Below, piece after piece: positions 19,001 to 27,037 of a DNA stretch of 64,000 nucleotides. The translations under genes and the position numbers were made by a program. The DNA is from Gammaproteobacteria bacterium. GTDB taxonomy: Bacteria; Pseudomonadota; Gammaproteobacteria; Pseudomonadales; Pseudohongiellaceae. Position 1 is the stretch's first letter. The number at the start of each line of letters is the position of its first letter. The DNA lies in NCBI GenBank assembly GCA_030654835.1, contig JAURWS010000012.1, positions 1 to 64,000 of the forward strand. Reading direction: 5' to 3'. Below the pieces are notes generated by a model. That model saw nothing but the letters and a program-made list of their open reading frames with translations. It did no database searches and had not been told where the DNA came from.

Positions 19001-21783
19001 AAGAGCAGGCCCTTGCCGGGCCTGGCCGCCCCGCGCTTGCGCGCGGCACTGGCCGATTTCTGCTGGCCCTGCGCGATCTCCGCCAGATGGCCTGCCAGCT
19101 TCAGGCGCTGAGCTTCGCCGCCGCTCAGGGTGGGCACGGCCTGACCGAGCTGCACATATTGCAGGCCGACATCCAGCAGTGGTTGCAGACAGGTCAGCAC
19201 AGCGGCGTCGTCCGCGAAGAAGGCCAGTGCCTCGTTGACCGTCATCTCCAGCACGTCGGCGATGGTCTTGCGGCCGGGTGTGGCGCCGGAGATCCGCACT
19301 TCCAGAATCTCGCGCCGATAGCGCTGGCCGTTGCATTCCGTGCAGCGCAGGTAGACATCGCTTAGGAACTGCATTTCCACGTGCTCGAAGCCATTGCCAC
19401 TGCAAGTAGGGCAGCGGCCATTGCCAGCGTTGAAACTGAAGGTGCCGATGGTATAGGCGCGCTCCTTCGCCAAGGGTTCGGCGATGAAGCGCTGGCGGAT
19501 GACGTCGAAGGCGCCGACATAGGTGGCGGGGATGGAACGGGTGGTCTTGCCGATGGCGCTCTGGTCGACCATGACCACGTCCTGCACATGTTCCAGACCG
19601 GTGATTGCGGTGTGCGCGCCGGGCGCCTCGGTGGCCCGCCCGAAATGTTTGCAGGCGCCGCGATAGAGCACGTCGTGAATGAGCGTGGATTTCCCCGAGC
19701 CGCTGACGCCGGTGAGGCAGACCAGCTTGCCGAGCGGGATGCTGACGTCCATATTTTGCAGGTTATGTTCGCGGGCGCCGGTGATGTGGATGGTGCCAGC
19801 CCCTGTGGGAGCGGGCCTAGCCCGCGATCTGTCCAGCGATGTGTCGCGCGATCTGTCCCGCGAAAAATACCCAGCAGCCACTTCCGCAACACCCGCAGCT
19901 TGCTTCTGCAACACCAGATCCAGCACCGAGCGCTGTCCGTTCAGATACTGCGCCGTCAGGCTGTCCTTGTTCCGCAGCAGTTGCGCTGGCGTGCCCATGA
20001 AGCGGATCTCGCCGCCATCCTTGCCCGGGCCGGGTCCGATGTCGATGATGAGGTCGGCGGCCAGCATCACCTGCGGATCGTGTTCGACGACGATCAGAGT
20101 GTTGCCCGCGTCGCGCAGGCGCTGCAGGATGCGGATCATGCGCGTCATGTCGCGGGAATGCAGGCCGATGCTCGGCTCGTCGAGCACGAACAGCGTATTG
20201 ACCAGCGAGGTGCCGAGCGCCGTGGTCAGATTGATGCGCTGCACTTCGCCACCACTGAGCGTGCGCGACTGCCGGTCCAGTGTCAGGTAGCCGAGGCCGA
20301 CGTCGAGCAGATACCCCAGCCGCGAGCCGATCTCTGTCATCAGCAACTGCGTCGCCTCTGTGGGAGCGTGCCCTGCACGCGATTGTGTCTCAACAAATCT
20401 TCGAGCATCGCTTGCAGGCAAGCTCCCACAGGCTACGCTCGAAAAAAACTCCGCGCAGCGCTCCAGCGACAGCGTCATGATCTCGTGGATGTTGTGACTG
20501 TCTCCGCCGCCATGCAGCCGCCACCACTGACTCTCGGCTTTCAGGCGCGTGCCATGACAAACATGACACTCGGTATACGCCCTGTACTTCGACAGCAGCA
20601 CGCGGATGTGCATCTTGTAAGCCTTGGTTTCCAGCCACAGGAAGAAGCGTCGCACTCCGTACCAGAGTCCGTCTTCGGAAGGGCCTTCGCCCTCCAGCAC
20701 CCACTGCTGATGCTCATGACTGAGTTGCTGCCACGGCGTGTTGATTGGAATGCCGCGCTTGCGGGCAAACTTCAACAAGTCGTCCTGGCACTCCTTGAAG
20801 CTGGGAGTCTGCCACGGTTTGATCGCCCCCTGCGCCAGCGTCTTGTTTTCATCGGGAATCACCAGCGCGAAATCCACACCGATGATGCGTCCGAAACCGC
20901 GACATTCCTCACAAGCTCCAATGGGGGAGTTGAAGGAAAACAGGCTCGGCTGTGGCTGCGCGAATTCGATGTCGCAGTCGGGGCAGTGGTGGTGGCTGGA
21001 GTAGCGCAGGGGGGTGGTGGGGTGATTAGTGAGTTCAGTAGTGAGGTCATCGCGGGCGGGGCCCGCTCCCACAGGGTCCGTTCCCGCATAGACGACTACG
21101 CGGCCGTTGCCGTGATGCATCGCGACTTCCAGTGCCTCGCCCAGACGCTCGCGATTGTCGGCGTTCAGACGCAGCCGATCCTGTACGGCTTCGACGACAT
21201 CACCCGTGCGGGACTGAATGCGGGTGTAGCCCTGCTGGCCGAGTAGTTGTACGACCTCTTCCTCGCTGAAATTGTGCGGCACGCGGATCGGCAGGCAGAT
21301 GATCAACCGCTGCTCCGGCTGCAGGCGCTGGTACAGATCGGCCATGATGCTCTGGGCGCTGTCCTTGCGCACGATACGCGCACAACCGGGGCAGTGCAGC
21401 ACAGCCAGCCGGGCGAAGGCGAGTTTCAGATAGTCATTGAGCTCCGTCATCGTGCCCACGGTGGAGCGCGAGGTGCGCACCGGATTGCTCTGGTCGATGG
21501 CGATGGCCGGCGGGATGCCCTGAATGCTGTCCACTGCGGGCTTGTCCATGCGGTCCAGGAATTGGCGGGCGTAGGCAGAGAAGGTCTCGACGTAACGACG
21601 CTGGCCCTCGGCATAGATGGTGTCAAAGGCGAGGGTGGATTTACCTGATCCACTGACCCCGGTGACGACAATCAGTTTGCCCGTGGGCAGTGTCAGGTTC
21701 AGGTTCTTGAGGTTGTTTTGCCGCGCACCCTTGATGACGATGCTCGTGCCGGAATTGTGTTTGGCGGACTGCTCTGGAGGCAT
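16042..21783 (-). CDS. uvrA: double-length UvrA: two UvrA units fused in tandem
   Basis: 1913 residues, about twice a normal UvrA (about 940). Four Walker A motifs (GVSGSGKS) occur near residues 42, 695, 1070 and 1600, each paired with LSGGE signatures and DEP Walker B segments. Both halves (about 1-1035 and 1036-1913) keep the Cys-pair zinc modules, for example CPTCSGNG and CTECNGQRY, then CETCSGNG and CEECHGWRF. Each half is a complete-looking UvrA, so one chain mimics the UvrA dimer that scans DNA for damage. The first half contains three stretches encoded by REP-type elements (about residues 236-245, 451-475 and 652-661), all in frame. A LexA box lies upstream. Whether another uvrA exists elsewhere cannot be seen. 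Confidence 0.9.
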   Translation of the reverse strand: MPPEQSAKHNSGTSIVIKGARQNNLKNLNLTLPTGKLIVVTGVSGSGKSTLAFDTIYAEGQRRYVETFSAYARQFLDRMDKPAVDSIQGIPPAIAIDQSNPVRTSRSTVGTMTELNDYLKLAFARLAVLHCPGCARIVRKDSAQSIMADLYQRLQPEQRLIICLPIRVPHNFSEEEVVQLLGQQGYTRIQSRTGDVVEAVQDRLRLNADNRERLGEALEVAMHHGNGRVVVYAGTDPVGAGPARDDLTTELTNHPTTPLRYSSHHHCPDCDIEFAQPQPSLFSFNSPIGACEECRGFGRIIGVDFALVIPDENKTLAQGAIKPWQTPSFKECQDDLLKFARKRGIPINTPWQQLSHEHQQWVLEGEGPSEDGLWYGVRRFFLWLETKAYKMHIRVLLSKYRAYTECHVCHGTRLKAESQWWRLHGGGDSHNIHEIMTLSLERCAEFFSSVACGSLPASDARRFVETQSRAGHAPTEATQLLMTEIGSRLGYLLDVGLGYLTLDRQSRTLSGGEVQRINLTTALGTSLVNTLFVLDEPSIGLHSRDMTRMIRILQRLRDAGNTLIVVEHDPQVMLAADLIIDIGPGPGKDGGEIRFMGTPAQLLRNKDSLTAQYLNGQRSVLDLVLQKQAAGVAEVAAGYFSRDRSRDTSLDRSRARPAPTGAGTIHITGAREHNLQNMDVSIPLGKLVCLTGVSGSGKSTLIHDVLYRGACKHFGRATEAPGAHTAITGLEHVQDVVMVDQSAIGKTTRSIPATYVGAFDVIRQRFIAEPLAKERAYTIGTFSFNAGNGRCPTCSGNGFEHVEMQFLSDVYLRCTECNGQRYRREILEVRISGATPGRKTIADVLEMTVNEALAFFADDAAVLTCLQPLLDVGLQYVQLGQAVPTLSGGEAQRLKLAGHLAEIAQGQQKSASAARKRGAARPGKGLLFLFDEPTTGLHFHDISVLMSAFRKLLDAGHSLLIIEHNLDVIRAADWLIDIGPEGGDKGGMLVAEGTPQEFLLHGKGLTAQALREYEQSLQNTRGRAAALIQEAATALPTVAPVRVIQIHHAREHNLKNIDVSIPWNKFTVITGVSGSGKSTLAFDIIFGEGQRRYLESLNAYARQFVQPATRPDVDAIHGIPPTVAIEQRTSRGGRKSTVATLTEIYHFLRLLFVKLGTQHCPRCDEAIAPQSRDMILARILTDWKGQQVHLLAPMVVGRKGVYKELAAWATSRGYARMRSDGHYVDSDPWALPDRYKEHDIEILTGSCKVSARDEAALAALLDQTLELGNGLLIVASAKATQGDRRADILFSTRRACPSCGDSFDELDPRLFSYNSKHGWCNTCFGTGEIIPSFTEEQTGEEEVWLETPEDKDEQPPARICCPSCDGHRLNPTALAVRLEGRSIADFTGLSVQDAEQQVGKFRFDKKETAIARDLLPELRSRLSFLNKVGLGYLSLNRAAPSLSGGEAQRIRLASQLGSNLQGVCYILDEPTIGLHARDNALLISTLRELQQHGNTVIVVEHDDATMAEADHIIDVGPGAGSRGGEIVAQGTLAQLKKNKRSLTGRFLANPLRHPLADLRNDEARARWQGEALRIEKATLHNLRNLSLDIPLRRLVAISGVSGSGKSSLIRGVLFDNLRQALQTRGSRRKQAAWHGCETLLGWQNVDRLLQVDQTPIGKTPRSCPASYIGIFDIIRKLFADTVDARLRGYGPGRFSFNVAGGRCETCSGNGMRRIEMNFLPDVRVNCEECHGWRFNEDTLNVRYKDKHIGEVLAMNIDEAVEFFAPVPLVHHPLSLLQDVGLGYLTLGQQSPTLSGGEAQRIKLVAELAKAKPSVQLRRNTTTHSLYILDEPTVGLHMADVEKLLRVLHRLVDSGNSVIVIEHNLDVIAEADWVIDMGPEGGAGGGRLVAQGEPRSLIAKKKSHTGIHLARLLV
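19802..19828. repeat. REP-type element inside uvrA (copy A)
   Basis: Sequence begins CCTGTGGGAGCGGGCC and ends AGCCCGCGAT, close to the gammaproteobacterial REP consensus. It is read as part of UvrA (about residues 652-661, SRARPAPTGA) and continues into an Arg/Asp/Ser-rich stretch (FSRDRSRDTSLDRS) that is also out of character for UvrA. The element falls in the linker between the second and third quarters of the first UvrA unit and keeps the frame open. Confidence 0.85.
20358..20431. repeat. REPIN (inverted REP pair) inside uvrA (copy B)
   Basis: Left half CTGTGGGAGCGTGCCCTGCA (on to CGCGAT) and right half ATCGCTTGCAGGCAAGCTCC (on to CACAG) are inverted copies about 23 bases apart, the usual REPIN layout. 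Translation adds about 29 residues (from VACGSLPASDARR to APTEAT) between LERCAEFFSS and LLMTEIGSRLGYLLDVG. Other UvrA proteins have no comparable sequence there, so the insertion boundaries are clear. Confidence 0.9.
21049..21075. repeat. REP-type element inside uvrA (copy C)
   Basis: ATCGCGGGCGGGGCCCGCTC followed by CCACAGG is a REP unit in the opposite orientation to copy A. It encodes DPVGAGPARDD at about residues 236-245 of UvrA, in a loop before HHHCPDCDIEF. The frame remains open through the element. Confidence 0.85.
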
Positions 21784-22135
21784 GGCTGGACCTGTGCTGG
21801 GCTGATGACTGGCGGTCGGTTATAGATCGTGGGCTGTAACAATATACAGTAGGGTGGCGATGGAAGACAAACTGGTTCTGGGAGAAAAATCCAAGTGTGG
21901 ATATTCGCCAACAATTGCACAGATTGGTGATAAGCACATCGGACGTTTTCGACTAAAACCGGAATTAACGTTGATAAAACAGTATGTTGAATAAAAAAGA
22001 CAACTTGGTGCAGTTGTTGCTGAATAGTCCTTCAAAGAAAGCCAAAACCGCCCCAAATGCGCAAAGGCTTCGCAAGAATGCTGACCACAGGGCTTTTACG
22101 ATTATCAACTGCAAACAGATTGGAGACTATCAGCA
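21784..22135. other. divergent promoter region between uvrA and DGSG-repeat gene
   Basis: 352 bases without a gene. It holds the LexA box listed separately (upstream of uvrA) and AT-rich sequence from 21890 to 22010 that probably contains the promoter of the rightward gene at 22136. Small frames here have no coding features. No terminator or other repeat is visible. Confidence 0.6.
21834..21849. promoter_or_regulatory. LexA (SOS) box upstream of uvrA
   Basis: CTGTAACAATATACAG: perfect CTGT-N8-ACAG half-sites with an AT-rich centre, the gammaproteobacterial LexA consensus. It lies 51-66 bases upstream of the uvrA start codon, the right place to block its promoter. This supports induction of the fused UvrA by DNA damage, as for classical uvrA. 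Confidence 0.85.
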
Positions 22136-22942
22136 ATGGATACACAAACGATCAGCGACGGACTGTCGCTCAAGAAGCGCGTCACTCTGCTTACCTCTTT
22201 CCTCATCCTGCTGCTGCCCATGGTGGTGGTGGCCGATGTCTGTACCTATGAGAAAACCGTGTCCTTCACGGTGCCCGCCGACGCCGTTCAGCGTCTGAGC
22301 ATACGCGCAGAAACCGGCGCCCTGGCGGTGTACGCGCTGCCAACACGGGAGGGGGAACAAGATGAAGTCCGTGTCGAGGCCCATGTCTGTTCGGCCAGAA
22401 AGGCAACTCTGGATTACATGGATGTAGTGCATTCACTGAAAGGCGACGTTCTGCTGGTGCAGGCAGTGGTCCCGGAGATAAATTCCGCGTTCTGGATCAA
22501 TCATTACCCCTACATCGACCTGGACATCGGCATACCGGCCGGGCTGGCAGTGACGATCAAGGATGGCAGTGGCGACATGCAGGTGAATGGTTCCGGGATG
22601 CTGCAGATTGACGATGGCTCGGGCAGCATCACCGTCGGCGGCATTGTCGGCGACGTCCGGATCGAGGACGGTTCTGGCGAGATCAACGTGGCGCAGGTAG
22701 ACGGTGCAGTGGACATTCACGACGGATCCGGCGCCATTGATATCAGTCATGTGATGAGCGATGTGGTCGTGGATGATGGCTCAGGCGAGTTGCGCATTGC
22801 CCAGGTCGGCGGCGCGGTCTCGATCAGCGATGGGTCCGGCAGTATCGACGTCGTTGATGTGGAACAGGCAGTTACCATATTGGAAGACGGCTCCGGAAGC
22901 ACCGAATATCGCAACATCACTGGTGATATCTTTCAGCCCTGA
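22136..22942 (+). CDS. DUF4097-like exported protein with DGSG repeats
   Basis: 268 residues. A hydrophobic segment at about 16-33 looks like a signal peptide, so the protein is probably periplasmic or surface-exposed. From about residue 135 the chain consists of roughly seven repeats of about 20 residues built around DGSG (DGSGDMQV, DGSGSITV, DGSGEINV, DGSGAIDI, DGSGELRI, DGSGSIDV, DGSGSTEY). This pattern fits a right-handed beta-solenoid of the DUF4097/adhesin type, with each DGSG at a turn. Function is unknown. It stands alone, divergent from uvrA. The regular spacing of aspartates could bind calcium, but that is speculation. Confidence 0.8.
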   Translation: MDTQTISDGLSLKKRVTLLTSFLILLLPMVVVADVCTYEKTVSFTVPADAVQRLSIRAETGALAVYALPTREGEQDEVRVEAHVCSARKATLDYMDVVHSLKGDVLLVQAVVPEINSAFWINHYPYIDLDIGIPAGLAVTIKDGSGDMQVNGSGMLQIDDGSGSITVGGIVGDVRIEDGSGEINVAQVDGAVDIHDGSGAIDISHVMSDVVVDDGSGELRIAQVGGAVSISDGSGSIDVVDVEQAVTILEDGSGSTEYRNITGDIFQP

Positions 22943-22994
22943 TGCAGACGGAGTGTGAGTAGAGCTGTTAACATCGACCGCGTTTTCGACTCTT

Positions 22995-23033
22995 AACTCT
23001 TGCTGTCAGTTCTTGCTGCCAGTTCTTGCTGAT
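22995..23033. repeat. 13-base direct repeats before the TSUP gene
   Basis: Three near-copies of AGTTCTTGCTGCC (the first one degenerate) run into the 5' end of the TauE/SafE-family gene. They create a TTG in frame with the gene, but a better start is the ATG at 23052. Probably slippage-derived; no function is evident. Confidence 0.6.
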
Positions 23034-23051
23034 GGTGTGTGCGGTCATGCG

Positions 23052-23759
23052 ATGGAAACTCTGATTGCCTGTGCAGTTGTCATGCTGGGCGCATTTGTGC
23101 AGACCGCCCTGGGCTTCGGCCTGGCGGTCGTTGCCGCACCGATTCTGTATTTCATTGATCCTTACTACGTTCCCGCACCTATCACGACCTGTGCATTGGT
23201 GCTGTCTGTCTTCAATGTTCTGAGCATGCGTCAGCAGGTGTCCTTCCGGGGGCTGGGCAACGCCGTGATCGGCAGGGTGCCGGGGTCATTGTTGGGGGCG
23301 GCGTTGCTGCTGTGGATCGACAAAGACTGGTTGGCGTTGTGGATCGGCCTGTCAGTATTGCTGGCGGTGGCGGTCAGCATGACCTCGCTGCGCTGGCAGC
23401 CAACGCCGGGACGCATGTTGCTGGCGGGCTTCATGTCCGGCTTCATGGGCACCAGTTCGTCGATCGGCGGACCACCGATGGCGCTGCTCTGGCAGCATCA
23501 GGAGGTCAATCTGATCCGCGCCAATCTCTCTGCTTTCTTCGTGATCAGTTGTCTGATGTCGCTGATCATTCTCGCCCCCATCGGTCAGTTCGGCAGTCGG
23601 CAGATTCTGCTGTCGTTGCCCCTGTTGCCGGCCACGTATCTGGGCTTCGTGATCGCCAGGCGCAGCATGAGGAGCATTCCTCATCAGCGGCTGCGGGTGG
23701 CCTCGCTCTCGCTGTGCGCGTTGGCGGGGCTTGCCGCAGTGCTGTCGTTCTGGTTCTGA
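23052..23759 (+). CDS. TauE/SafE (TSUP) family membrane transporter
   Basis: 235 residues with about seven to eight hydrophobic helices. The two half-repeats typical of TSUP proteins are visible: GAFVQTALGFGLAVVAAPILY near the N-terminus and AGFMSGFMGTSSSIGGPPMAL in the second half. Family members export or import sulfite, sulfoacetate or other organic sulfonates and carboxylates. The substrate cannot be read from sequence. I prefer the ATG at 23052 to an in-frame TTG at 23013 that lies in a short repeat. The next gene converges, 22 bases downstream. Confidence 0.85.
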   Translation: METLIACAVVMLGAFVQTALGFGLAVVAAPILYFIDPYYVPAPITTCALVLSVFNVLSMRQQVSFRGLGNAVIGRVPGSLLGAALLLWIDKDWLALWIGLSVLLAVAVSMTSLRWQPTPGRMLLAGFMSGFMGTSSSIGGPPMALLWQHQEVNLIRANLSAFFVISCLMSLIILAPIGQFGSRQILLSLPLLPATYLGFVIARRSMRSIPHQRLRVASLSLCALAGLAAVLSFWF

Positions 23760-23781
23760 CACAGCCTTTACAACTTCTGTC

Positions 23782-25563
23782 TCAATCCAGCGGATCGAAC
23801 TCCGGCAGCGTCGCCACACCGGCTCGCATGCTGGACGCCAGCGCCAGCGTCCTCGGCAGCAGACGCTCGAAATAGAAACGTGCCGTGACCAGTTTGTTGC
23901 GATAGAACGCGGCGTCTTTTTCACTCGGATTGTTCTGCAATGCGGTGTCCGCCACCAACGCGGCTTGCGCCCATGTCCAGGCCATGACGGTGTAGCCCGA
24001 GAACATCAGATAGTCGTAGGCGGCTGCGTTGATCTCGTCGGGATTCTGCAGAGCCTTCACCCCCAGTTCGCCGGTTAGCGCTGTCCACTGCTGCACGAGC
24101 TTCTGCAGTTGCGCGGTGTAGGGGCCGTCAGGGTGCTGCTGACAGAAGCCGCCGACCAGCAGCAGGAACGGTTCCAGAGCCTTGCCTCGGCTGCCGAGGA
24201 TCTTGCGGCCCAGCAGGTCGAGGCCCTGAATGCCACTGGTTCCTTCATAGATCGAGGTGATGCGGGCATCGCGGAAATGCTGCTCCTGGCCCCATTCACG
24301 CACATAGCCGTGGCCCCCGAGGACCTGCACACCATAACTGGTGGCCTCCACACTGACCTCGGAGAGAAAACCCTTGGCAACCGGAGTCAACAGAGAGAGC
24401 AGGGCCTCGGCGGTCTCGCGAACCTGAGCATCATCGCTGTAGCGCTCGCGATCCGTCTGCATGGCGAGGAAGTAGCTCAGCGCTCGACCGCCCTCGGCGA
24501 AGGCGCGCTGGGTGAGCAGCATGCGACGAATGTCCGGGTGCACGATGATGGGGTCGGCGGCGGCCTCGGGGTTGCTGCGCACGCTGCCGCGGAATTGCAC
24601 ACGGTCATGGGCATAGCGCAGCGCGGTCTGATGCGACACCTCGATCTGCGCCAGTGCCTGCTGCGCCACGCCCATGCGCGACTCGTTGATGAAGGTGAAC
24701 ATACAGCTCATGCCCTTGTGGGGCGGACTGATCAGGTAGCCCGTGGCTTCATCGAAATTGATGACACAGGTGGAGTTGCCATGAATGCCCATCTTGTGTT
24801 CGATGGAGCCACAGCGCACAGTATTGCGGGCGCCGCGCTGGCCTTTCTCGTCGACCATGAACTTCGGCACCAGAAACAGCGAGATGCCCTTGATACCGGG
24901 AGGTGCGTCGGGAAGGCGAGCCAGCACGATGTGAACGATGTTGTCGGTGAGATCGTGCTCCCCGGAGGAGATGAAAATCTTGCTGCCGCTGATGCGATAG
25001 CTGCCATCGGCGGTGGGGGTAGCACGCGTGCGCAGCAGACCCAGATCGGAGCCGCAGTGCGCCTCGGTCAGGCACATGGTGGCAGACCAGCGTCCGGCGA
25101 TCAGATTCGGCAGGTAACGACGCTTGAGGTCGTCATCGGCGTGCGCCGCGATGGTCTGGATGCCGCCCATGCTGAGGCCGGGATACATGGTCCAGGCATG
25201 GTTGGCCGAACACATGATCTCCATGCAGAACCCGGCCAGTGAGGCGGGCAGCCCCTGGCCGTCCAACTCTGTTGGCATCGCCAGCGTGGTCCAGCCGTTG
25301 GCGATGTACTGCGCGTAGGCTTCCTTGAAACCGGGCGGGGTCGTGACCTCGCCATCGTGCCAGGTGCACCCAATCTTGTCGCCGACTGCATCCAGAGGTG
25401 CCAGCACCTCCTGTGCAAACTCGGCCGCGCTTTCCAGCACGGCGGTGACGATATCGGGGCTGGCTTCGCGGCCCTGTGAAAAACTGGCGTAGTGAGAGGT
25501 GAAGTCGAACACCTCTTCGATGTTGAAGCGCATGTCGCGCAAAGGTGCCTGATACTGTGACAT
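23782..25563 (-). CDS. acyl-CoA dehydrogenase, long (C-terminal extension) type
   Basis: 593 residues, the size of the AcdA/DmdC-like subgroup of flavin acyl-CoA dehydrogenases. The start MSQYQAPLRDMRFNIEEVFDF is typical. Motifs: MCLTEAHCGSDLGLLRTRA (FAD/substrate), ISGSKIFISSGEHD, and the late YGVQVLGGHGYVREWGQEQHFRDARI with STSIYEGTSGIQ-like sequence around the catalytic base region. The ATG at 25563 has a perfect AGGAGG. It probably acts in beta-oxidation of an unknown acyl-CoA or in DMSP-type thioester metabolism. The divergent TetR gene may regulate it. Confidence 0.92.
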   Translation of the reverse strand: MSQYQAPLRDMRFNIEEVFDFTSHYASFSQGREASPDIVTAVLESAAEFAQEVLAPLDAVGDKIGCTWHDGEVTTPPGFKEAYAQYIANGWTTLAMPTELDGQGLPASLAGFCMEIMCSANHAWTMYPGLSMGGIQTIAAHADDDLKRRYLPNLIAGRWSATMCLTEAHCGSDLGLLRTRATPTADGSYRISGSKIFISSGEHDLTDNIVHIVLARLPDAPPGIKGISLFLVPKFMVDEKGQRGARNTVRCGSIEHKMGIHGNSTCVINFDEATGYLISPPHKGMSCMFTFINESRMGVAQQALAQIEVSHQTALRYAHDRVQFRGSVRSNPEAAADPIIVHPDIRRMLLTQRAFAEGGRALSYFLAMQTDRERYSDDAQVRETAEALLSLLTPVAKGFLSEVSVEATSYGVQVLGGHGYVREWGQEQHFRDARITSIYEGTSGIQGLDLLGRKILGSRGKALEPFLLLVGGFCQQHPDGPYTAQLQKLVQQWTALTGELGVKALQNPDEINAAAYDYLMFSGYTVMAWTWAQAALVADTALQNNPSEKDAAFYRNKLVTARFYFERLLPRTLALASSMRAGVATLPEFDPLD

Positions 25564-25755
25564 TGTCTGCCTCCTTTTGAGTGCATTGGGCGATGCTTTG
25601 TCGTGAGTGTGGGGCTTGCCCGGAGCATAGCACGGCTGTGCAGTCTGCCGCCTGTGGTGGAGGTTCCGACAGCGCGCGCAACCATAGAAAACTGTTTAAT
25701 TCCCGTTTGGGATGGGATTACACTGACGCCTTCTTTTTAGAGAGGCTGAGTAATA

Positions 25756-26466
25756 ATGAACCAATGGCCCGCTGAGATCAGTATTGACGCGTTCCGTCGC
25801 ACCTGGGTGCTGGAGGGCGAACCACTGTGGCGTCGGGTTTTTGAGACTCATCGGGAGAAAATGCAGATCAAGAATCCGCAGATTGCCCTCGGCAATCTGG
25901 AGAAGATTTTTACCTGTACTTTCCGTCTCGCCAACTCCAAGGGTTTTCAGGCCATGAGTCTGCGCGACCTCAGCCGCGAGACTGACATCAGCATGGGTGG
26001 TCTGTACGCGTATATCGGCAGCAAGGATGATCTGGCTGCCGCGATCGAGGAAGTGCTGCGCCAGGCCATCGACGATGTGATGTCCGACCAAGCCGTGATC
26101 AGTCTGGACCCGGTCAACCGGCTCAAGGCGATTATCTACGGGGATATCTACATGAATGAAATCATGCATCCCTGGTATTACTTCTGTTATCTGGAGGCAA
26201 AAGGCCTGTCACGCGAGCAGCGCGAGGCGGCCATGCGGATGGAACTGAAGTTTGACGAACGTCTGCGGGATACTTTTCAGGCGGGTGTCGATGCTGGCAT
26301 CTTCACCATGGACAAGATTGCACTGTTGGCCACCAACACGACCTCCATGCTGCAGCAGTGGTACCTCAAGCGCTGGAAGTTTCAGCTGATGGGAACGCAG
26401 ACCGACGAGTATGCGGCGTTCGTGTTCGAGACAACGCTATGCAATCTCAAGTGTTCTCTGGATTGA
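25756..26466 (+). CDS. TetR-family transcriptional regulator
   Basis: 236 residues. The helix-turn-helix lies at about 60-100 (GFQAMSLRDLSRETDISMGGLYAYIGSKDDL), after an N-terminal extension of about 40 residues that most TetR proteins lack. The C-terminal part is helical and would bind a ligand. It is divergent from the acyl-CoA dehydrogenase gene with 192 bases between them. An imperfect dyad (AATTCCC ... GGGATT) lies about 45 bases upstream of its start. Control of the dehydrogenase, perhaps by acyl-CoA, is a reasonable inference. Its last 20 bases overlap the convergent acyltransferase gene. Confidence 0.88.
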   Translation: MNQWPAEISIDAFRRTWVLEGEPLWRRVFETHREKMQIKNPQIALGNLEKIFTCTFRLANSKGFQAMSLRDLSRETDISMGGLYAYIGSKDDLAAAIEEVLRQAIDDVMSDQAVISLDPVNRLKAIIYGDIYMNEIMHPWYYFCYLEAKGLSREQREAAMRMELKFDERLRDTFQAGVDAGIFTMDKIALLATNTTSMLQQWYLKRWKFQLMGTQTDEYAAFVFETTLCNLKCSLD

Positions 26467-27022
26467 TTCCCTTCTTGTCGGCATAGAACGCGCGGATGGC
26501 AGGCATGTCGGCTTCGATCTCGCCGCTCGGGTGAAAGAAGTCGGCGAGTCCCGCTTCTTTCTTGGCGGCGTCGATATACCCCATCAGCACTGGCACGCCG
26601 GCATTGACGGCAATGTGGTAAAAGCCCGTCTTCCATTCCTTGACTCTGCTGCGCGTTCCTTCCGGCGGAATCAATACCACCAGTTCCGGGTTCTCGTGAT
26701 ACTGGCGGACCGTATGCTCCACCAGATTCTGATGGCGGTTGCGGTCCACTGGAATCCCACCGAGCCATTTCATCAGCCCCGCGACCGGGAAGGGAAACAG
26801 GCTGTTCTTGCCCATCCAGTAGATGCGCATGCGCAGCTTGAGAATCACCAGCAGCATCAGCACGAAATCCCAGTTGCTGGTGTGTGGCGCGCCGATCAAC
26901 ACGAAGCGTGCATTTTCCAGTGGCCTGCCCACGGCCCTCCAGCCACTGAGCTTGAGCAGGCCGATGGCGATTATCCGCAACAGCGGCGTCAGCAATGGTG
27001 TTGAGAAGACGGTGGTACGCAT
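26447..27022 (-). CDS. PlsC-like 1-acyl-glycerol-phosphate acyltransferase
   Basis: 191 residues. The catalytic HX4D motif is HTSNWD, and the second block is PPEGTRSR, as in PlsC-type acyltransferases that acylate lysophosphatidate or related lipids at the membrane. One hydrophobic segment lies at about 10-25 and another at 50-65. The protein is short compared with PlsC proper and resembles the stand-alone 'glycerol acyltransferase' group. The nitroreductase gene ends 16 bases upstream in the same direction, so the two form an operon. Confidence 0.88.
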   Translation of the reverse strand: MRTTVFSTPLLTPLLRIIAIGLLKLSGWRAVGRPLENARFVLIGAPHTSNWDFVLMLLVILKLRMRIYWMGKNSLFPFPVAGLMKWLGGIPVDRNRHQNLVEHTVRQYHENPELVVLIPPEGTRSRVKEWKTGFYHIAVNAGVPVLMGYIDAAKKEAGLADFFHPSGEIEADMPAIRAFYADKKGINPENT

Positions 27023-27037
27023 AGTTCGGGTTGCTCT

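Noticed and set aside
17683-19365. 560-codon plus-strand frame opposite uvrA, and a similar long one at 19381-21246
   Set aside because: Both are shadows of the UvrA reading frame, with no ribosome binding site or domain.
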